A DNA stretch of 64,000 bases from Streptomyces sp. TBY4 (lineage in GTDB: Bacteria > Actinomycetota > Actinomycetes > Streptomycetales > Streptomycetaceae), in the NCBI RefSeq assembly GCF_024213195.1, contig NZ_JANAVF010000003.1:519420-583419 (forward strand), given 5' to 3'. The notes under the pieces are model-generated. The model was not told the DNA's origin. It ran no database searches and was given only the letters and a program-made list of their open reading frames with translations. A program made the translations under genes and the position numbers. Of this stretch, positions 60,589-64,000 are shown piece by piece (position 1 is the first letter of the stretch; each line of letters begins with the position of its first letter).

Positions 60589-63500
60589 TTGTTCAGTTCT
60601 ATGTCGACATCGCGTGTGACGCGATTGTCCGCAGCCGTCGCCGTCGTGGCGGCTCTTGCGTCGGTGTCCCCGCTGCTGGGTGCCGTTCCGGCGCTCGCGG
60701 CGGAGGCGCCGCTGCCGTCCGCACTCACCATCAAGTCCGAGGTGAAACCGGACCCGCGTGCCGGCTACTGGAAGGTCGGGGAGACGGGCTACGTCACCAG
60801 TAGCGGGTCCGACTACTTCTGGAACCCCTACGCCGGCGGTGCCCCTCAGCTCATCGAGCCCCGGCCCACCCGCGGGGTGGAGGCCGACGGGTCCGACTCG
60901 CTGGTGCTCAGCTACCCGGACCGCCAGGTCGTGCGGGACATGAAGACGGGGGCGGAGTTCGTCCGGCCCAGTGCCCCTGAGGGGCACAAGGTCCTCGGGT
61001 ACATCGGGAAGGCGGTCGTCTCCGGCGGCAGCAGTGACCGCAGGGTCTTCTTCACCGAGGTGAAGGACGGCGCGCCCACCACTCGCGAGGTGCTTGCCGA
61101 ATCCATTGGGCGGGGCGGATCCCGTGTCGGAACGATCGGCCTGCTGGTTCCGGGGAAGGACGGGAACGTCCTGATCGGCCCCGACGGCACGGTACGCCCC
61201 ACGAAGTTCCCCGAACTCGGGTGGCCCGAGTATCAGCAGCAGGTCATCTGGGGCGAGGGCCACTATCTGGTCCACCCCAACGGCATGGACGGCGCAAAAG
61301 ACGACGAGCTGCAGTACTGGGACCTCGCCAAGGACCTGGACAAGCCGCAGGCAGTCCTGAGCGGCGTGAAGATCGGCGGTGAGTCCGATGTGCTGGGTGT
61401 GGTCGGCAAGGACCTCATCATGTCCCGCCGGGGGGCGGACGTAGCCCCGCCGCCGCCGTGCGACGGGCAGTGCGACGACTTCATCTCCCGCACCGAGCGT
61501 CCCGATGAGCGCATCTTCGACATCATCGCCAGGCCGCTGGCGGGCGGGCCGGAGCGGGTCATCGCCCGGAAGTCCTCGGCCCGGCCGAACATGACGGCGG
61601 ACGGCCGCCTGATCCTCCTCCGGGACACCGAGAAGGATCCCGAGGCCTACGCGGTCCAGGCCGCGCCCGACGGCTCGCTGACCACGGCAGTCCTGCAGCG
61701 CTTCCCGTTCGTCCCGAAGGCACCGGTTCAGCTCGCACTGGCGCACGGCACCCTGAGCTCGCGCGAAACCACCACCAGCAGCGGCGCCTTCGAGCTGGTG
61801 GAACGGCAGTTGACCGTGGGTGCCGGCGCCGTGTCCGCGGGCCCCCGGACCCCCCGTCGGGCCGGGGGGACGAACACGGACAGCGGATGGATCGCGAGTG
61901 GATCCGGCGACCTGCTCAGGGCCGAGGACGGGGCCTTGACGATCCTCACGCCGGCCGGCCCGGGGACGCCTTCGGAGGAGTACACGTACCCCATTGCGGG
62001 GATGCAGAAGGGCACCGTGCAGGCCCGCGGACTCCATGTCGCCTACCGGGTGAAGAACCCGGACGGCAGCTTGAAGATCGGGCTCCTCCCCCTTCCGTAC
62101 TCCGCGGGGGACACGTCGCTACCCGCGCAGACGGGCAGCCGTCCCGCGCCCGCGTTCGGTCTGGCTGACAACGGGGTGCTGTGGGTGGAGAGCACGACCG
62201 ACGGCGTGGTCAATGTGATCCCCCGCAACGCCGGTGGCACGCCGTCGCGGACCGTGGACGTGGCGGACTGCGATCTGACGGACATCCAGGTGGTCGGCAA
62301 GGACCTGTACTGGAAGTGCGGGACGAAGGCGGCGGGCGTGTTCGACACGGTCGCCAATGCTCCGGTGGCCGCTCTGCCGGCGCACGGGTCTGCTCTGCTG
62401 GCGGACGGTTACGTGGCGTGGGAGAAGGACGGGAACCTGAGCGTGACCGCGCTGCGGGGCACTCCGTCCACCCGTCCGGTGGGCCGTCCTGCGGACAAGC
62501 GTCCGGGCTTCGGCTGGACCGTGGACCGTTTCGGCGGGTCGCTGGCCTATGTCGACGCCGGGAAGAACATCCAGATCGTGAAGTCGGGTGTGCCGGCCGC
62601 GCCAATCTCGGTGGTCGGGGTCCGCGTTTCCGAGCACCTCCTGACCGCCGGCGGGCCCTGGGCCGGCCGGTGGCTGCTGTCGAAGCCTGCGGCGTCCTGG
62701 AAGCTCACCTTCACCCACAAGCTGACCGGGCGCGTGGTGAAGACGCTGACCGGCGGGGAGGCCCGCCACTCGATCGGTGCGCAGTGGGACGGCATCGACC
62801 CGTCGACGAGCAAGAAGGTCACCATCGGCACCTACGAGTGGAAGCTCACGGCCGTACCTGCCGATGGCGCGGGTGCTCCGCTCTCGGTCAGCGGCAAGGC
62901 GCCGACGGGGATCCGCAAGAACTCGGCGCGTGACCTCGCCGGGGGCCGTCACGGCGATCTGCTGGCCTTCACGCCCGAGGGCCGGGCGGACGTCCGGCCG
63001 GGCTCGATAGCCGGCAAGGGCACCTTCGAGGCTCCGGTCTCCGGCGCCGGCTGGACCGGTGCGAACGCCGTCACGGCCGCCGTACCGTTCGGCGACGTGG
63101 ACAAGGACCTGTGCTCGGACGTCCTGGTTCGGCACCCCTCGGGTGAGCTCCGTGCGTACCTGCCCGGCTGCACGGGCGTGCTGACGCCGAAGACCAAGTA
63201 CAAGGTCGTGGGCGGTGGTTGGAACGTCTACGACCAGATCGTCTCGCCGGGCGACATGATCGGCGACACGCGTCCCGATCTGCTGGCCAAGACGCCCGCC
63301 GGTGACCTGTACCTGTACGAGGGCTACGGCACGGAGGGGAAGTTCAAGGCCAAGGTGAAGCTCACCGGCGGCTTCAAGGGCTACCTGCTGGTCGGCGGTC
63401 ACAAGATGGGCAAGGGCGGAGTCGGTGCGCTGATCGCGCGGGACCCCTCGGGCAAGCTGTTCCGCTACGACGCGTTGGGCAAGGGCAAGCTGGCGCCCCG

Positions 63501-63702
63501 CGTCATGATCGGCACGGGTGGCTGGAACACCTACACGGCGATCGTGGGCGTGTCGGACCTGCACGGCGACTTCTACCAGGGTGAGCTGGTGGCCAGGGAC
63601 AAGGCGGGCAGGCTGTGGCGTTACGACGGCAAGTCCGACGGCACCCTGAGCAGCCCCGTGGACATCGGTGGCGGCTGGAACATGTACAAGTCCCTGTACT
63701 GA
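60589..63702 (+). CDS. Large secreted FG-GAP/VCBS-type propeller protein, copy C (mosaic)
   Basis: This protein of about 1037 residues starts at TTG 60589 (ATG 60601 possible). Its upstream region and signal-peptide DNA are identical to copy A, but from the end of the signal peptide it follows copy B. Near 63085-63415 it turns A-like again (FGDVDKDLCSDVLVRH, DMIGDTRPDLLAK, KFKAKVKLTGGFKG) and ends B-like (IVGVSDLHGDF, ARDKAGRLWRYDGK). This alternation shows gene conversion or recombination within the array. Domains are as in copies A and B. Confidence 0.82.
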   Translation: MFSSMSTSRVTRLSAAVAVVAALASVSPLLGAVPALAAEAPLPSALTIKSEVKPDPRAGYWKVGETGYVTSSGSDYFWNPYAGGAPQLIEPRPTRGVEADGSDSLVLSYPDRQVVRDMKTGAEFVRPSAPEGHKVLGYIGKAVVSGGSSDRRVFFTEVKDGAPTTREVLAESIGRGGSRVGTIGLLVPGKDGNVLIGPDGTVRPTKFPELGWPEYQQQVIWGEGHYLVHPNGMDGAKDDELQYWDLAKDLDKPQAVLSGVKIGGESDVLGVVGKDLIMSRRGADVAPPPPCDGQCDDFISRTERPDERIFDIIARPLAGGPERVIARKSSARPNMTADGRLILLRDTEKDPEAYAVQAAPDGSLTTAVLQRFPFVPKAPVQLALAHGTLSSRETTTSSGAFELVERQLTVGAGAVSAGPRTPRRAGGTNTDSGWIASGSGDLLRAEDGALTILTPAGPGTPSEEYTYPIAGMQKGTVQARGLHVAYRVKNPDGSLKIGLLPLPYSAGDTSLPAQTGSRPAPAFGLADNGVLWVESTTDGVVNVIPRNAGGTPSRTVDVADCDLTDIQVVGKDLYWKCGTKAAGVFDTVANAPVAALPAHGSALLADGYVAWEKDGNLSVTALRGTPSTRPVGRPADKRPGFGWTVDRFGGSLAYVDAGKNIQIVKSGVPAAPISVVGVRVSEHLLTAGGPWAGRWLLSKPAASWKLTFTHKLTGRVVKTLTGGEARHSIGAQWDGIDPSTSKKVTIGTYEWKLTAVPADGAGAPLSVSGKAPTGIRKNSARDLAGGRHGDLLAFTPEGRADVRPGSIAGKGTFEAPVSGAGWTGANAVTAAVPFGDVDKDLCSDVLVRHPSGELRAYLPGCTGVLTPKTKYKVVGGGWNVYDQIVSPGDMIGDTRPDLLAKTPAGDLYLYEGYGTEGKFKAKVKLTGGFKGYLLVGGHKMGKGGVGALIARDPSGKLFRYDALGKGKLAPRVMIGTGGWNTYTAIVGVSDLHGDFYQGELVARDKAGRLWRYDGKSDGTLSSPVDIGGGWNMYKSLY

Positions 63703-63738
63703 GCATGAACAGGCACGAGGCGACCTGAGCCGGCAAGA

Positions 63739-63770
63739 GGCGGCAGCACCGTTCCCGCGGGGCTGCCGCC
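63739..63770. terminator. Terminator after copy C
   Basis: GGCGGCAGC and its complement form a 9-bp stem followed by TTC. It is unrelated to the three repeated hairpins and probably belongs to the original locus before duplication. Confidence 0.65.
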
Positions 63771-63803
63771 TTCGGCATGTCCCCGGTGCCCCAGACTGTG
63801 GGC

Positions 63804-64000
63804 ATGTCTCTTCACCAGAACCTGCTCGGGGGCCCCGCCCCCACCCACCTGCCCGACGAGCCCGGCCGCGCGGCCATCGCCGCCGGCACCCCCGCCGTCG
63901 AGGTGGCCGCCGCGCACCCGACGTCGTCCCTCGCCTGGGCCCTGCTCGCCGACGAGGCCTTCGGGGCCGGCCGCACGGTCGAGTCGTACGCCTACGCCCG
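63804..64000 (+). CDS. DUF3151 protein, 3' end outside window
   Basis: The first 65 residues (MSLHQNLLGGPAPTHLPDE ... HPTSSLAWALLADEAFGAGRTVESYAYA) match the DUF3151 family, small soluble actinobacterial proteins of unknown function found next to fba. The reading frame continues past the window edge. Confidence 0.85.
   Translation, partial: MSLHQNLLGGPAPTHLPDEPGRAAIAAGTPAVEVAAAHPTSSLAWALLADEAFGAGRTVESYAYA

Larger units (their letters stand above)
53788..63702 (+). repeat. Tandem triplication of a 3.3-kb unit (terminator, promoter region, secreted-protein gene)
   Basis: Three units start at about 53788, 57071 and 60393. Each begins with the same hairpin, followed by a conserved block containing GGTAATGTGCGTCGGGTAC, then a large gene. 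Long stretches are near identical between copies, especially the middle of the genes, while others differ clearly, so the array has expanded by unequal crossing-over and been partly homogenised since. Confidence 0.9.

Overview
The window is very GC-rich actinobacterial DNA and almost certainly comes from a Streptomyces chromosome. The evidence is strong G/C at third codon positions, many GTG starts, the HspR-type dnaK operon, a RheA/hsp18 pair, a perfect parS palindrome, and a core gene order (dnaK-grpE-dnaJ-hspR, clpB, speE-like, pyrE, fba, DUF3151) that in Streptomyces lies in the central chromosome within reach of oriC.

Layout. 0-7.6 kb: a flavin oxidoreductase (cut by the window edge) with an ECF41-type sigma factor, two linked Gly/Ala-rich membrane-protein genes of unknown role, and a two-component system divergent from a DUF6223 gene. 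7.6-18.8 kb: mostly accessory genes. These are a Shedu-like nuclease candidate, a TetR/NmrA-type SDR pair, a serine hydrolase, and a three-gene operon (thymidylate-synthase-like, SAM methyltransferase, nucleoside deoxyribosyltransferase-like) whose composition matches my recollection of the bacimethrin pathway. An alcohol dehydrogenase, a cupredoxin, a membrane-anchored HTH protein and a DUF4232 lipoprotein follow. 18.8-26.4 kb: a stress island with a GvpU-like protein, one intact and one broken DUF2267 gene, hsp18 with its repressor rheA and two tandem operators, a MerR regulator, a CBS protein, a DEAD-box helicase and a cold-shock protein. Two homologous long non-coding elements lie inside this island. 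26.4-64 kb: mostly core genes: tRNA-Gly(CCC), dcd, a phosphoribosyltransferase, an Fe-S reductase, the dnaK operon, clpB, an aminotransferase, DUF2617/speE, an aldose epimerase, pyrE, parS and fba. A 10-kb tandem triplication of large secreted propeller-type proteins sits between fba and a DUF3151 gene cut by the right edge.

How it fits together. Heat-shock control appears twice: HspR/HAIR boxes before dnaK and clpB, and RheA boxes between hsp18 and rheA. Cold and general stress functions sit between them. The most unusual signal is the pair of long non-coding elements at about 19.1-19.8 and 23.0-23.4 kb. Both have the same minus-strand promoter (TAGACA-N17-TATGGT), a shared 46-nt identical core, a stem with a varying 11-nt loop, and a 14-bp end hairpin that carries a compensatory base-pair change between copies. 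They look like two paralogues of a structured RNA that I cannot assign to a named family. Copy 2 reads straight into the merR gene.
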